Of a stretch of DNA of 64,000 nucleotides, positions 54,874 to 62,025 are shown piece by piece; the first letter of the stretch is position 1, and each line of letters begins with the position of its first letter. The DNA lies in contig NZ_JAGGOT010000062.1 in assembly GCF_018614195.1 (NCBI RefSeq), positions 62,001 through 126,000 of the forward strand, given 5' to 3'. The notes under the pieces are model-generated. The model had not been told where the DNA came from. It searched no databases and saw only the letters and a list, made by a program, of their open reading frames with translations. Source of the DNA: Streptomyces sp. ISL-43 (GTDB lineage Bacteria; Actinomycetota; Actinomycetes; Streptomycetales; Streptomycetaceae). A program made the translations under genes and the position numbers.

Positions 54874-55041
54874 ATGTTCGAGTACGAGATCGCCAACGCC
54901 CGCCGCAACGACCTCATCCGCGAGGCCGACGCGTACCGCCTGGTCCAGGAGGCGAAGAAGGCCCGCCGCGTCTTTTCCCGGTCCCAGGAATCCGAAGGGC
55001 CGGTGAGAAGCCTGCGGGGCAGCTTCACCCGCGCCGCGTAG
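54874..55041 (+). CDS. Small 55-residue protein upstream of the LAL regulator
   Basis: ATG 54874 with AGGGAG at good spacing; stop TAG at 55039-55041. The product is MFEYEIANARRNDLI..., rich in Arg/Ala/Glu, probably one or two charged helices (IREADAYRLVQEAKKARRVF) and a basic tail. I recall similar short proteins in other Streptomyces genomes but know no function. It lies 80 bp upstream of the LuxR-family gene on the same strand and may share its promoter. Confidence 0.65.
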   Translation: MFEYEIANARRNDLIREADAYRLVQEAKKARRVFSRSQESEGPVRSLRGSFTRAA

Positions 55042-55121
55042 CCCGCGCCGCGAACCGCGTGAATCGCCACGTGATGAGAAGCGCACCGATAACAAGTGCC
55101 GGTGAGCAGGACCCCTGTGCG

Positions 55122-58100
55122 ATGCTCACCGGCGTGGAGACCAGATCTGTCAGCCCGGTGTTCGTCGGCCGAGCCGACGAACTGGCCGTACTCACCGACG
55201 CCCTGACCCGTGCCGCCGGCGGCCAGGAGCCGCAGGCACTGCTCATCGGCGGCGAGGCGGGGGTCGGGAAGACCCGCCTCACCGAGGAGTTCCTCTGCGA
55301 AGCAGACCGCCGCGGCGCGGTCGTCGCCGTCGGAGGCTGTGTGGAGATCGGGGCGGAGGGCCTTCCCTTCGCCCCGTTCTCGACTGCCTTGCGCACTCTG
55401 CACCGGCTGCTCCCCGCCGAACTGGCCGCGGCGGCCGCCGGCCAGGAAGACGAACTCGCCCGCATCCTCCCCGAACTCGGCGAGACCCCGCGCGGCCCGC
55501 ACGACGAGGAGAGCACCGCCCGGCTCTTCGAGCTGACGGCCCGGATGCTGGAGCGGCTCGCCGCCGACCGCACCGTCGTCCTCGTCCTGGAAGACCTGCA
55601 CTGGGCGGACACCTCCACCCGGCACCTGCTCTCCTACCTCTTCCGGGCCCTCGGCAGCGGCCGGCTCGTCGTGGTCGCCACCTACCGCGCCGACGACGTC
55701 CACCGCCGCCACCCGCTGCGCCCGCTCCTCGCCGAACTGGACCGGCTGCGCACCGTCCAGCGCATCGAGCTGGCCCGCTTCAACCGGGCCGAGGTACGCC
55801 GCCAGCTCGCCGGCATCCTCGCCTCGCAACCCGACGAGGACTTCGTCGAATCCGTCTTCGACCGCTCCGACGGCAACGCCTTCTTCGTCGAGGAACTCGT
55901 CGCCTCCCGTGCCAGCGGCTGCCCTACCGGCCTCACCGAATCCCTGCGCGACCTCCTCCTCGTGCGCGTCGAAGTCCTCCCGGACGCCTCGCAGCGCGTG
56001 GTGCGCATCGTCGCCGAGGGCGGCTCCACGGTGGAGTACGGCCTGCTGCGCGCCGTCACCGGGCTCACCGAGGACGAGCTGATCGAGGCCCTGCGTGCGG
56101 CGGTCGGCGCCAACATCCTCCTCGCCACCTCCGACGGGGACGGCTACCGCTTCCGCCACTCCCTGGTCCGTGAGGCCGTCTCCGACGACCTGCTGCCCGG
56201 CGAGCGCGCCCGGGTCAACCGCCGCTACGCCGAGGCGCTGGAGGCCGACGAATCGCTGGCCCGCGCCGAGGAGCGGATCATCCGGCTCGCCAACTACTGG
56301 TACTACGCCAACGACACCGTCAAGGCGCTGCCCGCCGTCCTCGCCGCCTCGGTGGCCGCCCGGCGCCGGCACGCCTACTCCGAGCAGCTGCGGCTGCTGG
56401 AGCGGGCCATGGAACTGTGGGAGGGCGTACCGCAGGAGGTGCGCGGCGAGCTGCGCCCGGCGGACTACACCGAGGTGTACCCGCCCTGCGGCTGCGACCC
56501 CGCGACCACCCCGCTGCAGCGCCTCGACCTGCTGGCCGAGGCCACCGTCGCGGCCCGCTTCGGCGGCGAACGCGAACGCGCCCTGAAGATCACCAAGCTC
56601 GCCCTGCGCTCCCTGGACGACGGCCACGACCCGTTGCGGGCCGCCTGGTTCTGGACCGAGCGCTCCCGGCTCGTCGCCAGTCTCGCCCGCGGCGACGGCT
56701 GGGAGGAGCTCGCCATGGCACAGGAGCTCGTCCGAGGGCTGCCCCCGTCCCAGGTGCACGCCGAGGTCCTGGTCCGGGCCGCGAGCTGGGGCATGCTCCA
56801 CGATCCGGGCCCCGACAACCTCGCCGCCGCCGAACGCGCCGTGGAGTACGCGCGGATGGTCGGCGCCGAGGAAACGGAGCTCAACGCCCGGATCACCATC
56901 GGCACCCTGATCACCGACGCCGGGGAACCCGAGCGCGGCCTCGCCGAGATGTACGCGGTCAAGGACCGGGCAGCCGAACTGGGCCTCGGCACGCTGACAG
57001 GACGTGCTCATATCAACCTCACCTCTCAGTTGGAAAGCATGGGCCGGTCCCGCGAAGCCGTGGAACTGGCCGAACAAGGTGTCGCACTGGTCAAGAAGTC
57101 CCATCTGATGGACTCCGAGGCCTGGGTCCGCGGGAACCTGGCCGAGAGCCTGTACAGCCTCGGCCGCTGGGAGGAGGCCGCGAAGGAGGCCCGGCTCACC
57201 ATGAGCCTCGTCAGCAGCGCCGCCCCGCGCGCCGCGGCCGCCGCGCGCCTCTCCTACCTGGCCCTGGCCCGCGGTGAGCTCGCCGAGGCCGCAGGCCAGC
57301 TCGCCGCCGCCCGAGCCCACTTCGGGGCCCACGACGGTCAGCCCCAGCACCGGATCCCGATGTTCCGCCTCGGGATCGGCGTGGCCGCGGGGGAGGGCCG
57401 GATAGCCGACGTCCGCACCCAGGTCACCGAGGCCATCGCCTACGGCTTCCCGCTCGGCCACCACCGCTACGCCTGGCCTCTGCTGCTCGCCGCCGCCACG
57501 GCCGAGGCCGACGCCCGGGGCCTGCCGGCCGCCGAAGCCGGCCGCGACGAGGCGCTGACGGTCCTGCGCACCGCCGCCCGGGCCCTGGCGACACCGGTCC
57601 CGGTGTGGGGCGCCCACTCCGAGTACCTCCGGGCCGAGCTGCTGCGCGCCGAGGGCCAGGACACCGTCGCCGACTGGACGGCCGTGGAGGAGGCCGTCAG
57701 CCCGCTGGAGCGCCCGTACCTGCTGGCCAGGGCCCGCCACCGGCTCGTGGAGGCCCTGCTCGTCTCCGGCGGCGACCGGGAGTCCGCGACCGGCCGCCTG
57801 CACGAGGCCTACACGACGGCGGAAGAGCTCGGAGCCCGCCGGCTCCGCGAGGACCTGGCCCTGCTCGCGCAGCGCGCCAGACTTCCGCTCACCCCCGTGG
57901 ACACCCCCGAAGCTCCCGCGCCCGACGTCGACCCGATCGAGGCACTGGGCCTGACCAGCCGCGAACGGGACGTGCTGCGCCTGGTCGCGGCCGGGCACAC
58001 CAACCGCCAGATCGCCGAGGAGCTCTTCATCTCCCCGAAGACGGCCAGCGTGCACGTCTCGAACATCCTGGCGAAGCTGGGCGTCTCGGGCCGCGGCGAG

Positions 58101-58169
58101 GCGGCCGCCCTGGCCCACCGGCTACGGCTCTTCGGGCCGGTCCCCGCGAAGGCTGCCCCCGCGCGTTAG
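55122..58169 (+). CDS. LAL-family LuxR transcriptional regulator with AAA ATPase
   Basis: 1015 residues from ATG 55122; GTG 55134 is an alternative. The N-terminal ATPase has Walker A GGEAGVGKTRL (43-53), Walker B VLVLEDLHWAD (about 148-158) and the following STOR-type elements. The long middle region has helical, TPR-like repeats. The C-terminus is a LuxR-type HTH (about 945-1000): LTSRERDVLRLVAAGHTNRQIAEELFISPKTASVHVSNIL. Such large regulators activate catabolic or antibiotic genes in response to ATP or a ligand. Targets are unknown. The stop overlaps the convergent DUF6191 gene by 4 bp. Confidence 0.95.
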   Translation: MLTGVETRSVSPVFVGRADELAVLTDALTRAAGGQEPQALLIGGEAGVGKTRLTEEFLCEADRRGAVVAVGGCVEIGAEGLPFAPFSTALRTLHRLLPAELAAAAAGQEDELARILPELGETPRGPHDEESTARLFELTARMLERLAADRTVVLVLEDLHWADTSTRHLLSYLFRALGSGRLVVVATYRADDVHRRHPLRPLLAELDRLRTVQRIELARFNRAEVRRQLAGILASQPDEDFVESVFDRSDGNAFFVEELVASRASGCPTGLTESLRDLLLVRVEVLPDASQRVVRIVAEGGSTVEYGLLRAVTGLTEDELIEALRAAVGANILLATSDGDGYRFRHSLVREAVSDDLLPGERARVNRRYAEALEADESLARAEERIIRLANYWYYANDTVKALPAVLAASVAARRRHAYSEQLRLLERAMELWEGVPQEVRGELRPADYTEVYPPCGCDPATTPLQRLDLLAEATVAARFGGERERALKITKLALRSLDDGHDPLRAAWFWTERSRLVASLARGDGWEELAMAQELVRGLPPSQVHAEVLVRAASWGMLHDPGPDNLAAAERAVEYARMVGAEETELNARITIGTLITDAGEPERGLAEMYAVKDRAAELGLGTLTGRAHINLTSQLESMGRSREAVELAEQGVALVKKSHLMDSEAWVRGNLAESLYSLGRWEEAAKEARLTMSLVSSAAPRAAAAARLSYLALARGELAEAAGQLAAARAHFGAHDGQPQHRIPMFRLGIGVAAGEGRIADVRTQVTEAIAYGFPLGHHRYAWPLLLAAATAEADARGLPAAEAGRDEALTVLRTAARALATPVPVWGAHSEYLRAELLRAEGQDTVADWTAVEEAVSPLERPYLLARARHRLVEALLVSGGDRESATGRLHEAYTTAEELGARRLREDLALLAQRARLPLTPVDTPEAPAPDVDPIEALGLTSRERDVLRLVAAGHTNRQIAEELFISPKTASVHVSNILAKLGVSGRGEAAALAHRLRLFGPVPAKAAPAR

Positions 58170-58339
58170 GCCTCGGGCTGCTCCTTGGGGCGTATGAGCA
58201 CCTTGCCGGAGTCCAGGTCTATCGGGCCCTTTCCCGGGTCGCCGTCATTCACGTCGATCCGGGAAAGCTCCAGCCGCTTCTTCTCGTCGTCCGCGTGCTT
58301 GCGTCCCGGGCTGAAGAGCTCCTCGATCATGTTGAACAT
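58166..58339 (-). CDS. Small DUF6191-type protein
   Basis: 57 residues from ATG 58339 (MFNMIEELFSPG); GTG 58348 is an alternative. The pattern MFNMIEELFSPGRKHADDEKKRLELSRIDVNDGDPGKGPIDLDSGKVLIRP matches, as I recall it, the DUF6191 family of short actinobacterial proteins. No catalytic residues are visible and the function is unknown. Its stop overlaps the convergent LuxR gene. The sugar-dehydrogenase gene ends downstream of its 5' side with 42 bp between. Confidence 0.75.
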   Translation of the reverse strand: MFNMIEELFSPGRKHADDEKKRLELSRIDVNDGDPGKGPIDLDSGKVLIRPKEQPEA

Positions 58340-58381
58340 CGTGCCCACCGTGCCTTTCGTCCCCCCGTCGGGGCCCGCCGG

Positions 58382-59605
58382 TCATCGCACCGTAAGTGTC
58401 AGGATCCTGTCGTCGCCCGATTCCGGCGACCCGCGCCCGTCCGTCTCGCTCGTGACCAGCAGCAGCTTGTCCGCGCCGAGGGCCACCACGGTCCGCAGGC
58501 GACCGTAATCACCCTTCAGGAAGGCCTCCGGCTCCGCCACCGGGTTTGCCCCGGCCAGCGGAATCCGCCAGAGCCGCTGCCCCTTCAGTCCGGCCATCCA
58601 GACCGAGCCCTGCGCCCAGGCGATCCCGCTCGGCGAGGCCTCGTCGGTCTTCCACACCGCCACCGGATCGCGCAGCCCCGGTTTCCCCGCCTTCCCCTCC
58701 GCCTCCGGCCAGCCGTAGTTCCCGCCGGGCTCGATCAGATTCAGCTCGTCCCACGTGTTCTGGCCGAACTCGGCGGCCCACAGCCGTTTGTCCTTGTCCC
58801 AGGCGAGCCCCTGCACATTGCGGTGCCCGTAGGAGTAGACGACGGAATCGGCCTCCGGATTGCCGTGCACCGGCTGCCCGTCCGGGGTCATCCGCAGGAT
58901 CTTGCCGCCCAGCGACTTCTTGTCCTGGGCCAGCCCGGGATCCCCGCTCTCGCCCGTCCCGGCATAGAGCATCTTGTCCGGGCCGAAGGCGATCCGCCCG
59001 CCGTTGTGGATCAACCCCTTGGGGATCCCCCTCAACACCGTGTCGGGAGCGCCCAGTCGGTTTCCGACCGGTCTCTTGTCGTCATAGCGGAGCCGGGCGA
59101 TGCGGTTGTCGGACTCGGTCGTGAAATACACGTACACCATGTGGTCCGAGGCGAAGGAGGGGGACAGGGCCAGGCCCAGCAGTCCGCCCTCGCCGCCCGG
59201 GGCCACCCCGGGCACTTCGCCGATCCGGGTCACCGCGCCCGTGCCCACATCGACCCGGCTGATCGTCCCCTTGTCGCGCGAGGCGACCAGCAGATTCCCG
59301 TCGGGCAGCGGAGCCACGCCCCACGGGGATTCCAGGCCCTTGGCGGCCTCGCCCGTCACCGTCACCCCGCCCTTGGCCGGCGGGCCGGACACGGAGGGGG
59401 AGGCGGACGGCCCGTCGGAGGCCGCCGGCGCCGACGCGGTGGAGGCCGCGCCCGGTGAGGCCCCGCCCGGCCGGGCCCCGGCGCCGCCCGGTGGCGAGCA
59501 CCCGGCCGCCAGCAGCGCCCCGCATCCGGCCAGGGCGCAGGCCGCCAGCACTCCGCGCTTCCCGGCGCGCGGGCCGGCGTACCCCTGAATCCGTCCGTAT
59601 CGCAT
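58382..59605 (-). CDS. PQQ-dependent glucose/sorbosone dehydrogenase-like lipoprotein
   Basis: 407 residues from ATG 59605 with GGGGAG upstream. The signal ends in lipobox LAAGC (Cys36), so it is a membrane-anchored lipoprotein. A Pro/Ser/Ala-rich linker (about 37-90) leads to a six-bladed beta-propeller of the GSDH family: WGVAPLPDGNLLVASRDKGTISRV, GEGGLLGLALSP, HNGGRIAFGPD, GTGESGDPGLAQDKKSLGGKILRM, SYGHRNVQGLAWD, and ELNLIEPGGNYGWPE. It may oxidise an aldose using PQQ. A 14-bp palindrome lies about 85 bp upstream. Confidence 0.9.
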   Translation of the reverse strand: MRYGRIQGYAGPRAGKRGVLAACALAGCGALLAAGCSPPGGAGARPGGASPGAASTASAPAASDGPSASPSVSGPPAKGGVTVTGEAAKGLESPWGVAPLPDGNLLVASRDKGTISRVDVGTGAVTRIGEVPGVAPGGEGGLLGLALSPSFASDHMVYVYFTTESDNRIARLRYDDKRPVGNRLGAPDTVLRGIPKGLIHNGGRIAFGPDKMLYAGTGESGDPGLAQDKKSLGGKILRMTPDGQPVHGNPEADSVVYSYGHRNVQGLAWDKDKRLWAAEFGQNTWDELNLIEPGGNYGWPEAEGKAGKPGLRDPVAVWKTDEASPSGIAWAQGSVWMAGLKGQRLWRIPLAGANPVAEPEAFLKGDYGRLRTVVALGADKLLLVTSETDGRGSPESGDDRILTLTVR

Positions 59606-59688
59606 CGCCTTGCTCCCCTCAGGTCCTCCGCTCGTGCCTTTCACATGACCCAACAGCCGCGACCGTTCCCGAAGTTCCACCACTCGTA

Positions 59689-59702
59689 CACTCGATCGAG
59701 TG
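59689..59702. promoter_or_regulatory. 14-bp perfect palindrome upstream of the sugar-dehydrogenase gene
   Basis: CACTCGATCGAGTG is a perfect dyad in the 111-bp gap between the aldo/keto reductase stop and the lipoprotein start. An extra CCACTCG lies 5' of it. It is a plausible repressor site; no regulator gene adjoins. Confidence 0.5.
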
Positions 59703-59716
59703 GTTGTGGAGACGGC

Positions 59717-60724
59717 TTAGTCCCAGGCTCCCACCGGGGCCGGCAGCTCCGACAGCTCCACCAGGTCCTCGGCGGTCAGCAGGACCTCCGCCGCCCGCGC
59801 GTTCTCCGCCGCCCAGCGCGCCTGCCCGGCCCCCGGCACCGGCACCACCTGCGGACCCTGCGCCAGCACCCACGCCAGCGCCGCCTGGGCCGCCGTGACC
59901 CCTGGCCCGTGCCGCCGCGCCACCCGCCGCAGCCCCGCCACCAGCACCTGGTTCGCCGCCATCGCGTACGCCGTGAACAGCGGATGCCGGGCCCGCACGT
60001 CCTGCGGCTCGAACCCCTCGCCCGGGGTCAGCGTCCCGGTCAGGAACCCGCTCCCCAGCGGCATCGCCGCCAGGAACCCCACCCCGCGCGCCGCGCACCA
60101 CGGCAGCAGGTGCCGCGCCGCCTGCGGAGACCACACCGACAGCTCCGCCTGCACCGCGCTCACCGGGAACACCTGCTGCGCCCGCTCCAGGTGCCGTACG
60201 GTCGCCCCGTACGTCCGGTCCCCGCGCCGCCCCGCACCCGGCCCGGCCGCCGCGCCCAGCGCGCAGAAGCCGAGCGCCCGCACCTTCCCCGCGCCCACCA
60301 GCTCCGCCATCGCGCCCCACGTCTCCTCGACCGGCACCTCCGGGTCCACCCGGTGCAGCTGGTACAGGTCTATGACGTCGGTCCGCAGCCGCCGCAGCGA
60401 GGCGTCGCAGGCCCGCCGCAGGTATCCGGGCCGGCCGTCCGCCACCACGTGCCGCCCGTCCGCCCGCAGCCCCACCTTCGCGGAGACGAAGGCGTCCGGC
60501 CGGCGCTCCCGCAGCACCCGGCCCAGCAGCAGCTCATTGGTGTACGGGCCGTACAGATCGGCGGTGTCCAGCAGGTTCGCGCCCAGGTCCAGGGCCGTGT
60601 GCACCGTGTGCAGCGAGTCCTCGCGCCGCCTGCGCCCGGGCGCATACGCCCCGCTCATGGGCATGCACCCGAGTCCGACGGCGCCCACCGCCAGCGCCCC
60701 CGCCCCGATCGACCTGCGCTCCAC
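59717..60724 (-). CDS. Aldo/keto reductase
   Basis: 335 residues from GTG 60724 with a GGGGGG-AAG site upstream (an in-frame upstream start at 60760 is less likely). The (beta/alpha)8 family landmarks are: Asp and Tyr in LLDTADLYG, catalytic Lys in FVSAKVG, His in DLYQLHRVD, and the NADPH end loop with VPVPGAGQARWAAENARAAE. It opens RRSIGAGALAVGAVGLGCMPMSG. The class resembles the potassium-channel-beta/YghZ-like reductases. The substrate is unknown. It is divergent from the hydroxyacid dehydrogenase (80 bp). Confidence 0.92.
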   Translation of the reverse strand: MERRSIGAGALAVGAVGLGCMPMSGAYAPGRRRREDSLHTVHTALDLGANLLDTADLYGPYTNELLLGRVLRERRPDAFVSAKVGLRADGRHVVADGRPGYLRRACDASLRRLRTDVIDLYQLHRVDPEVPVEETWGAMAELVGAGKVRALGFCALGAAAGPGAGRRGDRTYGATVRHLERAQQVFPVSAVQAELSVWSPQAARHLLPWCAARGVGFLAAMPLGSGFLTGTLTPGEGFEPQDVRARHPLFTAYAMAANQVLVAGLRRVARRHGPGVTAAQAALAWVLAQGPQVVPVPGAGQARWAAENARAAEVLLTAEDLVELSELPAPVGAWD

Positions 60725-60791
60725 CCGTGCTTCCCCCCTGGTCCTCCCGGTCCGGCACACAAACTAACGGCTCGATCCGGATCCCCTGGCA

Positions 60792-60797
60792 TAGCCT
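60792..60797 (+). promoter_or_regulatory. Likely -10 box of the hydroxyacid dehydrogenase (leaderless)
   Basis: TAGCCT lies seven bases before ATG 60805, with no ribosome site. Confidence 0.5.
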
Positions 60798-60804
60798 CCT
60801 GATC

Positions 60805-61752
60805 ATGACCGCAGAGATTCCCGACGTCTGGCTCCCCTTCCCCGCCGAGGAGATCGAGGGCCTGCCCGATTCCTTCCGGTACCGCCGATGGGACGGCGAG
60901 GAGGCCTTCCCGGCCGATCCGGCCGCCTGCGTCTTCTACGTCACGCCCTACATGAAGTCCCAGGCCGTCACCCTGCGCCCGCTGCCCGCGATGCCCCGCC
61001 TCCAGGTCGTGCAGACGCTGACCGCCGGCATCGACCACGTCCTGGCCGGCCTCGGCGACCTCCGCCCCGGTGTACGGCTGTGCAACGCCCGCGGCGTCCA
61101 CGAGGCGAGCACCGCCGAACTGGCGCTCACCTTGACCTTGGCCTCCCTGCGCGGGATCCCCGGCATGGTGCGCGGCCAGGACCGCGAGGAGTGGCGTTCC
61201 GGGTTCTACGAGGCCCTCGCGGACAAGTCCGTACTGATCATCGGCTACGGGGCGATCGGTGCGGCCATCGAGGACCGGCTCGCGCCCTTCGAGTGCGAGC
61301 GGATCACCCGGGTCGCGCGGACGGCGCGCACCACGGCGCGCGGGCCGGTGCACGCCCTCGCCGAACTGCCCCGACTGCTGCCCCGGGCCGACGTGGTGAT
61401 CCTGTCCACGCCGCTCACCGAAGAGACGCGGGGGCTGGCGGGCGCGGAGTTCCTCGGCCGCATGAGGGACGGGGCGCTGCTCGTGAACGTGGCCCGCGGC
61501 CCCGTCGTCGACACCAAGTCGCTGCTGGCGGAGGTGGAGTCGGGCCGGCTGCGCGCCGCGCTGGACGTCACCGATCCGGAACCACTGCCTTCCGGACATC
61601 CGCTCTGGCATGCTCCGGGTGTCCTGATCACGCCCCATGTGGGCGGCAGCAGCTCGGCGTTCGAGCCGCGGGCGAGGCGTTTGGTGGCCCGTCAGCTCCG
61701 GCGGTTCGCCGCCGGATCGCCCGTGGAGAACACGGTGTTGATCACGGAGTGA
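60805..61752 (+). CDS. D-2-hydroxyacid dehydrogenase
   Basis: 315 residues from ATG 60805. It is an NAD-dependent dehydrogenase of D-2-hydroxyacids. The N-terminal flavodoxin-like region is followed by the Rossmann core: SVLIIGYGAIGAAI (GxGxxG with Tyr), VVILSTPLTEETRGLAG, VNVARGPVVDTKSLL with the catalytic Arg, DVTDPEPLPSGHPLW with Glu, and ITPHVGGSSSAFEPRA with the catalytic His. It may act on a small 2-keto acid; the substrate is unknown. A TAGCCT box lies seven bases before the start. Confidence 0.93.
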   Translation: MTAEIPDVWLPFPAEEIEGLPDSFRYRRWDGEEAFPADPAACVFYVTPYMKSQAVTLRPLPAMPRLQVVQTLTAGIDHVLAGLGDLRPGVRLCNARGVHEASTAELALTLTLASLRGIPGMVRGQDREEWRSGFYEALADKSVLIIGYGAIGAAIEDRLAPFECERITRVARTARTTARGPVHALAELPRLLPRADVVILSTPLTEETRGLAGAEFLGRMRDGALLVNVARGPVVDTKSLLAEVESGRLRAALDVTDPEPLPSGHPLWHAPGVLITPHVGGSSSAFEPRARRLVARQLRRFAAGSPVENTVLITE

Positions 61753-62025
61753 CGCTTGGTGCGCACGCTCCGCAGTCGGACGGATGCGCTCGGTGGACAC
61801 AACTCCCCGCATGGTGACGGAGCGTAGAGAAGCTATGTCCCTGAGTGACGAAAGTGGTGTATCGTCCGGAAGAAGGGGCTGCGGCGCGTTGGTCTGGCGC
61901 TGGGGAGTGATCGGACACTTTGGGGGGCGACGGGCGATGTACGGCCAATGGGTGAAGGATCCGGTGCGGCGAAGCCGCCGCAAACGACGATGGGTTACGC
62001 CGAAACCAGCCAGCGAGGGGGACCG
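61753..62025 (+). promoter_or_regulatory. Upstream region of the PAS-GGDEF gene
   Basis: 273 bp with no supportable gene. A frame from ATG 61784 or 61835 ends in the GTGA overlap with the next start but uses many rare codons (AGA, AGG, CGA, GGA, AGT), so I treat it as unproven. GAGGGGG at 62014-62020 is the ribosome site of the GGDEF gene. The promoter boxes are not placed. Confidence 0.4.
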
